This document shows, in pieces, positions 24,666-33,258 of a stretch of 43,278 nt of DNA (positions are counted from its first letter, which is position 1; each line of letters starts with the position of its first letter). Made by a program: the position numbers and the translations under genes. Origin of the DNA: an uncultured Christiangramia sp. (GTDB lineage: Bacteria > Bacteroidota > Bacteroidia > Flavobacteriales > Flavobacteriaceae); the NCBI RefSeq assembly GCF_913046405.1, contig NZ_CAJWRQ010000012.1, forward strand, positions 1 to 43,278, read 5' to 3'. The notes under the pieces were generated by a model. That model had not been told where the DNA came from. It made no database searches and worked only from the letters and a program-made list of their open reading frames with translations.

Positions 24666-25172
24666 TTATTTCAGCTGAAATATTCCTGAATCCTCAAATT
24701 CTATAGTTTCAGAAAATTCTTCTTCCCCTTCATTAATATTGAAATCTGCGGCTACATCGAAGCTTATATTCCATTTCAGATTACCGAGCTTTTGTGCAGT
24801 GATCTCACCAGATGTCGCTCTTCTGAAATCTGTAACAGGACAAAAGCAGGAATGTCTTAAATAGGTGTTGCTGACGTCAAAATCATTTGTAGTAAGCTGA
24901 AAATCTCCAGTATTTGCAGCAAGTTCAAAATATAAATACTTATCCAGACCACTATCTGCAAGTTCTGGACCTGAGGCTCTACTAAAAGTATATTCAAAAA
25001 CCAGCTTATCCCCATCAACAACTTCAACAAAGGTACCGAAGTCATTTTCACTGATTTCCAAGGCTGAATTTTCATGTGCGATATATTCGACCGATTCTTT
25101 TCTACCTGTAGCGTCATCAGATTTATCACAGGACATTAGAATAATGGAAAGTAGAAGGCTATTTCTTTTCAT
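24666..25172 (-). CDS. hypothetical lipoprotein, shorter member of a tandem paralogue pair
   Basis: A 168-residue lipoprotein (leader MKRNSLLLSIILMSCDKS, Cys15). It contains one domain that aligns with the C-terminal half of the next gene downstream: GDKLVFEYTFSRAS, YLYFELAANTGDFQLTTNDF, GEITAQKLGNLKWNISFD and FNINEGEEEF. A CFC motif (HSCFCPVTDF, near residue 110) is present only in this copy. No named family is recognised. The 201 bases upstream contain an 18-base palindrome and no gene. Gene duplication followed by addition or loss of the N-terminal half is the likely history. Confidence 0.85.
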   Translation of the reverse strand: MKRNSLLLSIILMSCDKSDDATGRKESVEYIAHENSALEISENDFGTFVEVVDGDKLVFEYTFSRASGPELADSGLDKYLYFELAANTGDFQLTTNDFDVSNTYLRHSCFCPVTDFRRATSGEITAQKLGNLKWNISFDVAADFNINEGEEEFSETIEFEDSGIFQLK

Positions 25173-25197
25173 AATTGCAGTTTCTAATTATTAGATG

Positions 25198-25215
25198 ACC
25201 ATTTCCTGAAATGGT
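25198..25215. promoter_or_regulatory. 18-base palindrome upstream of a lipoprotein gene
   Basis: ACCATTTC-CT-GAAATGGT, perfect 8-base arms with a 2-base centre, 25 bases upstream of the start codon at 25172. The tight symmetry suits a dimeric regulator; no T-tract follows. The rest of the 25173-25373 gap shows no gene. Confidence 0.45.
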
Positions 25216-25373
25216 TGCGTTAACTCTATAAAACAATCAAGACTTCAAACTCCGGGGCAGGAGAATGCATAAATTATGGATTCGTAGCTTTTTAGGTTTT
25301 CGGATTGCTCAGCAATATGGATATAAAAAAGGAAAATGGCTGCGAAATGCGCGCTCCAATCGTCGGCTTATAA

Positions 25374-25772
25374 TTAGTTTAAACTATTCATATTTATAGA
25401 TTCAAACCAGTTTCTTCCATCGATGTTCATTTCTACAGTATTGAGCAAATATCTTTCCCGGCGGATATTAATACTATAAGCATTGCTCAACTTCTGATCC
25501 AGATCTATCAATTTGGCCATGGGCAGATTCTTATCTGCGAAAATTCTATATACGATCTGCTGATCAATTCTGAATGGTTTGTTTCTCACAATTTCTGAAA
25601 CTTTTTGCTCAATATTTTCAATTTCAGTTCTTTCAGTTTCGACATAATAAGTTTCTTCAGCATTAATAAGGATATTGACATAAAACGGCTGGGTTTTCTG
25701 AGCTGAAGTTTGAGAAAGCATCTGACTTCCGAAGAAAGTGAACAGGCAAATAAGAATTGACTTGTGTATCAT
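25374..25772 (-). CDS. secreted protein resembling an ExbD/TolR periplasmic domain
   Basis: With the start at 25772 the protein has 132 residues and a clean signal peptide (MIHKSILICLFTFFG, cleavage near MLSQTSAQ). The open frame extends to 25844, but those 24 extra residues are polar and precede the signal, so the internal Met is preferred. The mature domain runs FYVNILINAEETYYVETERTE, a helix IEQKVSEIVRN, then IVYRIFADKNLPMAKLIDLDQKLSNAY. This order (a strand with a short loop, a helix, a strand with ADK, a helix) resembles the soluble periplasmic part of ExbD/TolR, but without their membrane anchor. The resemblance is by eye and moderate. No ExbB or TonB gene is adjacent. Confidence 0.7.
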   Translation of the reverse strand: MIHKSILICLFTFFGSQMLSQTSAQKTQPFYVNILINAEETYYVETERTEIENIEQKVSEIVRNKPFRIDQQIVYRIFADKNLPMAKLIDLDQKLSNAYSINIRRERYLLNTVEMNIDGRNWFESINMNSLN

Positions 25773-25784
25773 ATGGTTGTAGGA

Positions 25785-25795
25785 TAGTTGGTTAG
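25785..25795 (-). repeat. shared 11-base motif before the ExbD-like gene
   Basis: TAGTTGGTTAG on the plus strand, 13-23 bases upstream of the start codon at 25772; identical to 24645-24655. Confidence 0.4.
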
Positions 25796-25979
25796 AGCTA
25801 ATTATGAGATTATTATTATCGTAGGAATATTTTAATATAGGCATTATACGTTTTCAAATGCTTACAAACGAAAGTAAACAACTACAAGTGCTTTACGACC
25901 GATTAGTATTTGCCTTTGACTACATCTTTGTCCTGTTGAAATGAACGAATGATTTTCAACTGCAATAAAATCTTTAGTT

Positions 25980-26312
25980 ATGAGCACTTTAAGAAACACA
26001 GTACAATTGATCGGGCATGTAGGGAATGAGCCTGAAATCGTAAACCTTGAATCTGGAAAGAAATTAGCCAAATTTTCGATAGCCACCAATGAAAGTTATA
26101 AGAATTCAAAAGGCGAGAAAATAACTGATACACAATGGCACAATATTGTTGCCTGGGGCAAAACCGCTGAACTGGTAGAAAATTACGTGCCTAAAGGGAA
26201 AGAGATTGGAATCGAAGGAAAACTAACCAGCAGAAGTTATGAGGACAAAGATGGAATTAAAAGATATGTAACTGAAGTCGTTTGCCAGGAGCTCTTACTA
26301 CTCGGTAAGTAA
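25980..26312 (+). CDS. ssb: single-stranded DNA-binding protein, short form without acidic tail
   Basis: A 110-residue protein with the SSB OB-fold: NTVQLIGHVGNEPE near the N-terminus, FSIATNES, the conserved DTQWHNIVAWGKTAELVENYVPKG block, EGKLTSRSYEDKDG, and YVTEVVCQELLLLG at the end. It stops directly after the OB fold. The flexible Gly/Gln-rich linker and the acidic C-terminal tip (usually ending DIPF) used to recruit replication and repair partners are missing, and no frameshift is visible that would explain it. Probably a secondary SSB, as many Bacteroidota carry more than one; the main SSB would be elsewhere. Divergent from the ExbD-like gene. Confidence 0.9.
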   Translation: MSTLRNTVQLIGHVGNEPEIVNLESGKKLAKFSIATNESYKNSKGEKITDTQWHNIVAWGKTAELVENYVPKGKEIGIEGKLTSRSYEDKDGIKRYVTEVVCQELLLLGK

Positions 26313-26324
26313 TCAGTAGTTTTT
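26297..26324 (+). terminator. weak intrinsic terminator overlapping the ssb 3' end
   Basis: ACTACT (26297-26302) pairs with AGTAGT (26315-26320) across a 12-base loop, followed by TTTTT. AT-rich and weak; it spans the ssb stop codon. Confidence 0.4.
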
Positions 26325-27225
26325 AAAAATAGATCTGCTGGGCAGCTCTATAAGTGTTGGCGTGAGCTTCGATGATATATTTGATCTCTTTTGAATAACC
26401 ACCTCCCATGCTGCACTCTACAGGAATCTGAAGATCGTGGCAGGTTTGTAATACGAACCTGTCGCGTTCTTTACATCCTTTTATAGTACAGGAGAGTCGG
26501 CCAAGCTTGTCGGTTGCCAAAATATCAACGCCACAGAGGTAGAAAATAAAATCGGGTTGTGTTCTTTCTATAAGTTCTGGAAGAACTTCTTTTAGCTGCT
26601 TGAGGTAAGCTTCATCACCTGTGGCATCCGGGATTTCAATATCCAGGTCAGAAGTTTCTTTTCTAAATGGATAGTTTCCCTTTCCATGCATCGAAAATGT
26701 AAATACAGAATCATCATTTTGAAAGATTTCAGCCGTACCATTTCCCTGATGTACGTCCAGGTCTACGATCAGAATTTTTTGAGCCAGGTTTTGATCTTGT
26801 AGATATCGGGCGGCGATAGCCTGATCGTTCAATAAACAGAATGCTTCAGCTCTATCTGAAAAAGCATGGTGAGTTCCACCGGCTATATTCATGGAAACGC
26901 CATATTCAAGTGCATATTTGCAGGCATCGATTGTTCCCTGGGCAATAATCTGTTCTCTATCCACAAGTTCCTGTGAAAGTGGAAATCCTGAAACTCTGAT
27001 CTCTTTTTTACTAAGATCCAGGTTCTTCAATCTATCAACATAGGCTGTAGTATGGGCTCTTAAGATCAAACTCTCATCTATGAGGTCAGGCTTAAAAAAA
27101 TTCTCATCCTCGCAGGTGCCTTCATGCAATAATTGCTTTGGAAGCAGATCATATTTTTCCATAGGAAACCTGTGACCTTCCGGCAGTGGATGTTTATAAA
27201 TGGGATGAAAGGCAATTTTGAGCAT
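26323..27225 (-). CDS. histone deacetylase family protein (class II-like amidohydrolase)
   Basis: A 300-residue zinc-dependent deacetylase-like enzyme. In bacteria such proteins act on acetylated polyamines, acetoin-related or protein substrates; the actual substrate here is unknown. Seen: an N-terminal HPIYKHPLPEGHRFP block; the catalytic His pair in GGTHHAFSD (His119, His120); zinc ligands in DLDVHQGNG (Asp155 or Asp157, His159) and in CGVDILATD (Asp234); and the catalytic-site Tyr277 in MGGGYS. It is close to the bacterial group with GHRFPMEKY near the start. The metG terminator T-run ends directly at its start codon, so it must be transcribed from inside that region or by read-through. 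Confidence 0.92.
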   Translation of the reverse strand: MLKIAFHPIYKHPLPEGHRFPMEKYDLLPKQLLHEGTCEDENFFKPDLIDESLILRAHTTAYVDRLKNLDLSKKEIRVSGFPLSQELVDREQIIAQGTIDACKYALEYGVSMNIAGGTHHAFSDRAEAFCLLNDQAIAARYLQDQNLAQKILIVDLDVHQGNGTAEIFQNDDSVFTFSMHGKGNYPFRKETSDLDIEIPDATGDEAYLKQLKEVLPELIERTQPDFIFYLCGVDILATDKLGRLSCTIKGCKERDRFVLQTCHDLQIPVECSMGGGYSKEIKYIIEAHANTYRAAQQIYF

Positions 27226-27254
27226 AAAAAAAGCCTGAAAAGTTAATTCCAGGC
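27226..27254 (-). terminator. metG terminator abutting the HDAC-family start codon
   Basis: On the minus strand GCCTG (27250-27254) pairs with CAGGC (27233-27237), followed by seven T (27226-27232). The next base, 27225, is the first base of the HDAC-family start codon. Confidence 0.75.
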
Positions 27255-27265
27255 GATTTGAGTTT

Positions 27266-29341
27266 TTAATTTATCGTGATTCCGTTAGAAACATTATCCT
27301 CATCGGGATTTACAAAAACAAGTTTTCCTTCTTTGTTTTCGGTCATCAGGATCATTCCTTCGCTTTCTACTCCGCGTAATTTTCTGGGAGCAAGATTTAT
27401 CAGCACAGTTACTTTTTTACCGATAATATCTTCTGCTTTAAAATGTTCAGCAATACCGGAAACCACCGTTCTCTGGTCAATTCCAGTATCAACTTTAAGA
27501 ATCATCAGCTTCTTGGTTTTGGCCATCTTTTCAGCTTCTATAATAGTTCCAACACGCAGATCCATTTTAGTGAAATCCTCAAAAGTAGCAATCTCTTTTT
27601 GCGGTTCAGCTTTCTGATTTTCCATTTCGTTCGCTGCTTTGGTAGCTTTTAATTTTTCCAATTGTTGCTCCATTTGTTCATCTTCGATTTTACTGAAAAG
27701 TAGTTCCGCTTTTCCTATTTGATGACCTGCAGGAATTAATGCTTCCCGGGTATTAATAATGTCCCAGTCTGGGGTAGTAGAAGTATTCTCTCCAGTTTGA
27801 TTCAGCATTCCCTTTAGTTTTGCGGAAGTGAAAGGGAGGAAAGGTTCACTGATAATACTGAGTGCGCTGGCAATTTGAAGTGCCACGTACATGATCGTTT
27901 TTACTCGATCTTCATCAGTTTTAATTTGTTTCCATGGTTCTTCATCAGCCAGATATTTATTTCCAAGCCTGGCCAGATTTATCAATTCGCCCTGAGCTTC
28001 ACGAAAACGGTATTTTTCAATCGAACTTGCGATTACCGATGGATATGCTTTCAATTCAGCAATGGTCTGTTCATCCACTTCAGTATAATCTCCCGGCTGC
28101 GGAATTATTCCGTCGTAGTATTTGTTGGTTAAAACCACCACGCGGTTAATAAAGTTTCCGAAGATAGCGACCAGCTCATTATTGTTTCTTGCCTGAAAAT
28201 CTTTCCAGGTAAAATCGTTGTCTTTTGTTTCCGGGGCATTTGCAGTCAACACATAACGCAGAACATCCTGTTGATCTGGAAAATCCTGCAGGTATTCATG
28301 TAACCATACCGCCCAGTTCTTTGAAGTTGAAAGTTTTTTACCCTCAAGATTCAGAAATTCATTTGCCGGCACATTCTCAGGCAAAATATAATCACCATGA
28401 GCCTTCAGCATCGTAGGGAAAATGATACAGTGAAAAACGATATTATCCTTCCCGATGAAATGAACCAGCTTGGTGTTTTCGTCTTTCCAGTATGGTTCCC
28501 AGTCTTTGCCTTCTCGCTCTGCCCATTCTTTGGTGGAGGAAATATATCCAATTGGAGCATCGAACCATACATACAGAACTTTGCCTTCGCCACCTTCCAC
28601 AGGAACCGGGATTCCCCAGTCAAGATCTCTGGTTACCGCACGGGCTCTAAGACCATCGTCGATCCAGGATTTCACCTGACCGTAAACGTTGCTTTTCCAA
28701 TCGGCTTTGTGTCCTTTCAGGATCCATTCCTTTAGAAAATCTTCATATTGGTCTAAAGGTAAAAACCAGTGTTTAGTTTCTTTTAAAGTTGGAACGGCAC
28801 CGGTAATAGCAGATTTCGGATTAATAAGATCTGTAGCATTTAATGAAGTTCCGCAGTTTTCACACTGGTCTCCATACGCATCTTCATTGCCACATTTAGG
28901 ACAGGTTCCAGTTACAAATCTATCGGCTAGAAACTGGTTAGCCTCGACATCATATAATTGCTCGGTAGATTCTTCAATAAATTTACCATCCTCATACATC
29001 TTCTTAAAAAAGTCTGAAGCTGTTTTATGATGAACATCACCTGACGTCCTGGAATAGTTATCGAAAGTAATTCCGAAGTCTTCAAAAGAGGTTTTGATGA
29101 TCGCATTGTACTTGTCTACTACATCCTGCGGACTCACACCTTCTTTCTTGGCCTTGATCGTAATTGGCACACCGTGCTCATCACTTCCACAAACAAATGC
29201 TACATCATGTCCTTGCATTCGTAAAAACCTGGAATAAATATCTGCAGGTACATAAACGCCTGCAAGGTGTCCAATATGAATAGGCCCGTTCGTATAAGGT
29301 AAAGCCGCTGTGATCGTAAATCTCTGAGGATTTTTGCTCAT
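27266..29341 (-). CDS. metG: methionyl-tRNA synthetase with C-terminal tRNA-binding domain
   Basis: Charges tRNA-Met with methionine using ATP. Seen: the class I HIGH-type motif HIGHLAG near residue 23; the zinc-knuckle pairs CPKCG and CENCG; and the KMSKS-type motif KLSTSKNW. After the anticodon-binding helices there is a Lys/Glu-rich linker and a C-terminal EMAP/Arc1p-type tRNA-binding OB domain ([19 protein letters not shown]). The open frame reaches back to 29380, but the start at 29341 ([19 protein letters not shown], 691 residues) agrees better with the family. Divergent from a lipoprotein gene; the gap holds no evident leader regulatory RNA such as a T-box. Confidence 0.96.
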   Translation of the reverse strand: MSKNPQRFTITAALPYTNGPIHIGHLAGVYVPADIYSRFLRMQGHDVAFVCGSDEHGVPITIKAKKEGVSPQDVVDKYNAIIKTSFEDFGITFDNYSRTSGDVHHKTASDFFKKMYEDGKFIEESTEQLYDVEANQFLADRFVTGTCPKCGNEDAYGDQCENCGTSLNATDLINPKSAITGAVPTLKETKHWFLPLDQYEDFLKEWILKGHKADWKSNVYGQVKSWIDDGLRARAVTRDLDWGIPVPVEGGEGKVLYVWFDAPIGYISSTKEWAEREGKDWEPYWKDENTKLVHFIGKDNIVFHCIIFPTMLKAHGDYILPENVPANEFLNLEGKKLSTSKNWAVWLHEYLQDFPDQQDVLRYVLTANAPETKDNDFTWKDFQARNNNELVAIFGNFINRVVVLTNKYYDGIIPQPGDYTEVDEQTIAELKAYPSVIASSIEKYRFREAQGELINLARLGNKYLADEEPWKQIKTDEDRVKTIMYVALQIASALSIISEPFLPFTSAKLKGMLNQTGENTSTTPDWDIINTREALIPAGHQIGKAELLFSKIEDEQMEQQLEKLKATKAANEMENQKAEPQKEIATFEDFTKMDLRVGTIIEAEKMAKTKKLMILKVDTGIDQRTVVSGIAEHFKAEDIIGKKVTVLINLAPRKLRGVESEGMILMTENKEGKLVFVNPDEDNVSNGITIN

Positions 29342-29463
29342 TAGAATAAGTAAATTTTTAAGAGCGGTAAAGTTAAGCAAAGACGTTCGAATACGCGTTA
29401 AATTCTTGTAAAAGCGGAACCTTGTGGAGCTTATCTGTATACTTTTACTACAAAAAACATCAA

Positions 29464-30045
29464 ATGCGTAAAATTTTAGCCGTTGTTGGTCTGCTGGCCA
29501 TAGTTTCCTGTAATAGTAATAAAGCTGTAACTGGCTCTAAAGATATTTATAGTCTTGAAAATTTAAGCCGAATGTCTTCGGAAGATATTTCGCGAAATTA
29601 CCCACAATCCAATATGGAAGAAGGAGTGGATGAATTTGAGGAAGGAACCGAGACTAAACCTTATAGTATTCTATTTCCTGAAACTGAAGACGAGGTGTTG
29701 ATCACCTGGCAAACTGAAGAGAAGAAAAAGGTGAGTTCTATCAATTATTCTGGAGAAGGTAGATGGACCACGGCTGATGGAATTAAGGTTGGAATGAGCC
29801 TGGATGAACTGAATAAGTTAAATGGCAAACCAGTGTCTTTTTACGGTTTTGGATGGGATTATAGTGGAGCTGTAGACTGGAATGGTGGAAAACTCGCGAA
29901 GTCCGGAATTGGTGTATTCCTGAAAACCGATAAGGATATTCCCAATAAATTCTATGGTGATAAGATCGTAAAAGCAAGTGAAGAAGAGATTGATGCTCTT
30001 GAACTTCATGTAGGATCTGTGATGTTGATGAATGAGGTAAACTAG
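29464..30045 (+). CDS. hypothetical lipoprotein
   Basis: With the start at 29464 the protein has 193 residues and a lipoprotein leader ([18 protein letters not shown], Cys16); the 14 extra codons of the longer frame would place charged residues before the leader, so the internal Met is preferred. The mature protein has an N-terminal segment with [19 protein letters not shown], then a small domain with [16 protein letters not shown] and a [26 protein letters not shown] block near residue 115. The last block resembles the small SmpA/BamE-type motif (G-M-x-x-x-x-L-x-x-x-x-G-x-P), although no family assignment is certain. It is 8 bases before the yraN-like gene and is probably co-transcribed with it. 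Confidence 0.8.
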   Translation: MRKILAVVGLLAIVSCNSNKAVTGSKDIYSLENLSRMSSEDISRNYPQSNMEEGVDEFEEGTETKPYSILFPETEDEVLITWQTEEKKKVSSINYSGEGRWTTADGIKVGMSLDELNKLNGKPVSFYGFGWDYSGAVDWNGGKLAKSGIGVFLKTDKDIPNKFYGDKIVKASEEEIDALELHVGSVMLMNEVN

Positions 30046-30053
30046 GTTTACGA

Positions 30054-30413
30054 ATGGCCACTCATAATGATCTGGGCAAGAAAGGGGAGGAGTTGGCAGT
30101 ACAGTTTCTTCTGAAAAATAATTACGAGATCCTGGAACGTAATTTCAGATACCGTAAAGCCGAAGTAGATATCATTGCCAGAGAAGCTGATACTTTAATA
30201 GCAGTGGAAGTAAAATCACGAAGCTCTGTCTATTTTGGAAATCCTGAAGACTTTGTGAAACCTGCACAGATCAAATTACTTGTGGAAGCAATGAATCACT
30301 ATTCCGAAAAGCAGAATACAGATCTGGAGATTAGGTTCGATATCATTGCGATTACAAAATCTGGATCCAACTACGAAATTGAACATATTACTGATGCCTT
30401 TCTACATTTTTAA
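30054..30413 (+). CDS. YraN/UPF0102 family putative nuclease-fold protein
   Basis: A 119-residue protein of the UPF0102 (YraN) family. Seen: LGKKGEELAVQFLLKNNYEILERNFRYRKAEVDIIARE at residues 7-44; the catalytic-looking Asp followed by EVK in LIAVEVKSRSS; and the end motif RFDIIAI. The E-x(n)-D-x(n)-E-x-K pattern is that of the PD-(D/E)XK/Holliday-resolvase-like fold, but the family's activity is not well established. It begins 8 bases after the lipoprotein gene and is followed by a bidirectional terminator. Confidence 0.9.
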   Translation: MATHNDLGKKGEELAVQFLLKNNYEILERNFRYRKAEVDIIAREADTLIAVEVKSRSSVYFGNPEDFVKPAQIKLLVEAMNHYSEKQNTDLEIRFDIIAITKSGSNYEIEHITDAFLHF

Positions 30414-30437
30414 AGATTCATAATTAGATACGTGAAC

Positions 30438-30470
30438 AAAAAAAAACCGGTCGAAAGACCGGCTTTTTTA
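30438..30470. terminator. bidirectional terminator between the yraN-like gene and the M13 peptidase gene
   Basis: CCGGTC-GAAA-GACCGG stem with GNRA-type loop (30447-30452 with 30457-30462), flanked by a run of A on the left and T on the right, so it can end transcription from both convergent genes. Confidence 0.85.
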
Positions 30471-30492
30471 ATGCAATAAATTTTAGAAGCTG

Positions 30493-32565
30493 TTACCAGA
30501 TTCTTACTCTATCTTCAGGTTTTACGTACATCTTATCACCTTCTTCAATAGTAAATGCATCATACCATGCATCGATATTCTGTAGTGGTACATAGGCTCT
30601 ATACATGCCAGGAGAATGAGAGTCGGTTTTGATCCTGTTTCTCATCGCTTCATCTCTCATTTTAGTTCTCCAAACGGTAGCCCAGGAAAGGAAGAATCTT
30701 TGTTCTGGAGTAAATCCATCTATTTTACCAGGGTTTTCATTGTTTTCCAGGTGGATTTGTAATCCATCATAAGCAGCATTCACTCCTCCAAGATCACCAA
30801 TATTTTCACCTAAGGTGAATTCTCCATTAATGTAGACACTGTCCAGTACTTCAATAGCGCTGTATTGTTCAGCCAGGTCATTTCCTAAGGTTTCGAATTC
30901 TTCAAGATCTTTCTCTGTCCACCAGTTATTAAGGTTCCCTTCAGCATCAAATCTGGCGCCGCTATCATCAAAACCGTGTGAGATCTCATGACCTATTACA
31001 GCGCCAATTCCGCCATAGTTAACCGCAGCATCTGCCTTGTAATCGTAGAATGGAGGCTGAAGAATTGCCGCCGGGAATACGATCTCGTTATAACGCGGAT
31101 TGTAGTAAGCATTCACCGTTTGCGGAGACATGAACCATTCACCCTTATCAACAGGCTGTCCAAGATCTGCCATGTTCTCTGCAACTCTCCATTTTTGAGC
31201 GTTCAGCATGTTCTGGAAGTAAGATCCTCCTTCTTCAGGTGAGGTGATTTCTAGAGCGGCGTAATCTTTCCACTCATCAGGATAACCAATCTTCACGTTG
31301 AAAGTACTAAGTTTTTCAAGCGCTTTCTTCTTGGTATCCTCGCTCATCCAGCTAAGATTATTGATTCTATTCTCATAAGCTTTCAGGATGTTGTCCACCA
31401 TTTCCTGAGCTTTTTTCTTCGCTTCTGCCGGGAAATGTTCTTCAACATAAAGTTTTCCAAGAGCTTCACCTAAAGTCCCATTGATAGAACTAAGAGCTCT
31501 TTCATTTCTAGGACGTTGTTCTTTTGCTCCCTGAAGTGTTTTACTATAAAATTCCCACTTTTCGGTTTCAAGATCTGTAGTAAGGGCACTTGCAGCTCCG
31601 TTGAAAAGATCCCATTTCAAATAGGTTTTCCAGTCTTCTACAGAATTTTCAGCAATGATCTGCTGTAGTGCTTTCATGTATTTTGGCTGGGAAACGATGA
31701 TCGTATCAAGTTCTTTTGCGCCAATACCATCAAAATAAGCCTTCCAGTTCATGGCCGGAGTCATCTTTTGCAACTCAGCGACGGTCATTGGGTTATAGGT
31801 ATTTCTGGCATCACGACGTTCAACTTTATCCAGTTTTGGCTCCGCAAGTCTGGTTTCGAACTTCAGGATCGTTTCAGCAGCATTTTTCGCTTCTTCTTCT
31901 GAATAGTCCAGATATTGTAGCATATCTGCCACGTAAGCTTTGTATTTTGTTCGGGTTTCCTTAGAATCTGAATCATCCTGAAGATAATAATCTCTTTCAG
32001 GTAATCCCAGACCAGATGGATTCAAGTAAGCAGCGTTCATATCAGAATTTTTGCTGTCTGCACCAACACCAAAGCTGAAGAATCCGGCACTACCGTATTC
32101 GCTCATTTCAACTAAGAAATCCTGAAGATCTTCTTTGTTCTGGATAGAATCAATCTTTGCCAGGTAAGGTTTTACCGGCTCAATTCCCTGCTCATTTCTG
32201 GCAACAGTATCCATGATACTTTTGTAAAGATATACAGCTTTTGCCTGGTCTGTTGAAGCATCAAGACTATCGCTTGCAGCCATTTTTTCCAGAAGACCAA
32301 GAGCATCCTCATCGGTTCTTTGTCTTAATTCGTCGAAACTTCCCCAGCGGGTTCTGTCTCCAGGAATCTCTGTGCTATCCAGCCAGCGACCATTTACATA
32401 GCGAAAGAAATCTTCTTTAGCAGTTGTAGTTGTATCCATGTAAGCAAGGTTGATACCATGGATCTCATCATCTTTTTCCTCAGTTCTTTTTTCGTCATCA
32501 TTACAGGCGGTAAACATTCCTGCGCTGAGAACAGATAAAAACAAAATTCTGTTTATTCTTTTCAT
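30493..32565 (-). CDS. M13 family zinc metallopeptidase, lipoprotein (PepO/neprilysin-like)
   Basis: A 690-residue endopeptidase-like protein on the outside of the cytoplasmic membrane. Seen: a lipoprotein leader (SVLSAGMFTACNDD, Cys21); the N-terminal M13 domain with DFFRYVNGRWLDSTEIPGD near residue 55; the NAYYNPRYNEIVFPAAILQP block; the zinc motif GHEISHGFDD; and the third zinc-ligand motif ENIGDLGGV. The end VRIW is the typical M13 C-terminus with its tryptophan. All catalytic residues are present, so it is expected to cleave small peptides. Alone between two terminator or intergenic regions; no partner gene apparent. Confidence 0.95.
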   Translation of the reverse strand: MKRINRILFLSVLSAGMFTACNDDEKRTEEKDDEIHGINLAYMDTTTTAKEDFFRYVNGRWLDSTEIPGDRTRWGSFDELRQRTDEDALGLLEKMAASDSLDASTDQAKAVYLYKSIMDTVARNEQGIEPVKPYLAKIDSIQNKEDLQDFLVEMSEYGSAGFFSFGVGADSKNSDMNAAYLNPSGLGLPERDYYLQDDSDSKETRTKYKAYVADMLQYLDYSEEEAKNAAETILKFETRLAEPKLDKVERRDARNTYNPMTVAELQKMTPAMNWKAYFDGIGAKELDTIIVSQPKYMKALQQIIAENSVEDWKTYLKWDLFNGAASALTTDLETEKWEFYSKTLQGAKEQRPRNERALSSINGTLGEALGKLYVEEHFPAEAKKKAQEMVDNILKAYENRINNLSWMSEDTKKKALEKLSTFNVKIGYPDEWKDYAALEITSPEEGGSYFQNMLNAQKWRVAENMADLGQPVDKGEWFMSPQTVNAYYNPRYNEIVFPAAILQPPFYDYKADAAVNYGGIGAVIGHEISHGFDDSGARFDAEGNLNNWWTEKDLEEFETLGNDLAEQYSAIEVLDSVYINGEFTLGENIGDLGGVNAAYDGLQIHLENNENPGKIDGFTPEQRFFLSWATVWRTKMRDEAMRNRIKTDSHSPGMYRAYVPLQNIDAWYDAFTIEEGDKMYVKPEDRVRIW

Positions 32566-32711
32566 TGTTCTAGTTAAGAATTATAAAATAATACGGCTAA
32601 TGTAGCAAAACGGTCAAAATAATCCATAATTGAGCCTCGCCGAATTGAGAACAATCGACTGAATATTAATAATTAAGGATGATGTGGATTTATATTTAAA
32701 CTGAATGGGAA

Positions 32712-33242
32712 TTATTTGTTTTTCAATTCTGAAATCAGATTCTTATCGAATTGGGATTTTAAACTGGTAAGTTCATCTACATTTTCGTTAGGCACTGCGA
32801 TGGAAAGTACGTAATGATGAATCTTCCATTTGCCATCTTCTTTAGCAAGCACTCCAGAACCCCTGCAAATTCCCATTTGGGTATCCAGAAGTTCATCAAA
32901 CCAGGCGATTTTTGAGTTCTGGTGTATATAAATATTTCTTTCGATCGAAGTGAAATTCCATGCTTTCCCTGAATCAAAATATGGTTTAGCGAACTTTTTG
33001 AATTCTTTCGCCGTCCAGTTTTCTGTAGCATCGGTTCCAATGAATATCGCATCATTAGTCATTAGACCAAAGTAAGTCTCAAATTCAGTATTGGCGGCCG
33101 CAAGATGCCAGCTGTCCAGCGTTTCACTTACTCTTTCACTGATCGCTGTCTTATTTTTTTCTGAATCCTTTACCTGTGCATGCAATGGCAACACGGTGAG
33201 AAATGCGAAAACGAATAGAAATTTTAAAGCTGAATTTTTCAT
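32712..33242 (-). CDS. secreted NTF2-like protein (SnoaL/DUF4440 type)
   Basis: A 176-residue exported protein with a signal peptide (residues 1-22, MKNSALKFLFVFAFLTV, ending HAQ). The mature part is an NTF2-like cone fold: a helix with LDSWHLAAANTEFETYFGLM, TNDAIFIGTDATENWTAKEFKKF, then strands WNFTSIERNIYI, KIAWFDELLD, GSGVLAKEDGKWKIHHYVLS. This is the DUF4440/SnoaL-like pattern, which serves as ligand-binding or enzymatic domain; no catalytic residues can be chosen. It is 16 bases after a lipoprotein gene and is likely translated from the same mRNA. Confidence 0.85.
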   Translation of the reverse strand: MKNSALKFLFVFAFLTVLPLHAQVKDSEKNKTAISERVSETLDSWHLAAANTEFETYFGLMTNDAIFIGTDATENWTAKEFKKFAKPYFDSGKAWNFTSIERNIYIHQNSKIAWFDELLDTQMGICRGSGVLAKEDGKWKIHHYVLSIAVPNENVDELTSLKSQFDKNLISELKNK

Positions 33243-33258
33243 TGGTCGAATATTTGTT

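Noticed and set aside
28397-28735. Long plus-strand open frames inside metG
   Set aside because: They lie wholly inside the well-supported minus-strand metG gene, have no family motifs and no promoter; they are antisense shadows.
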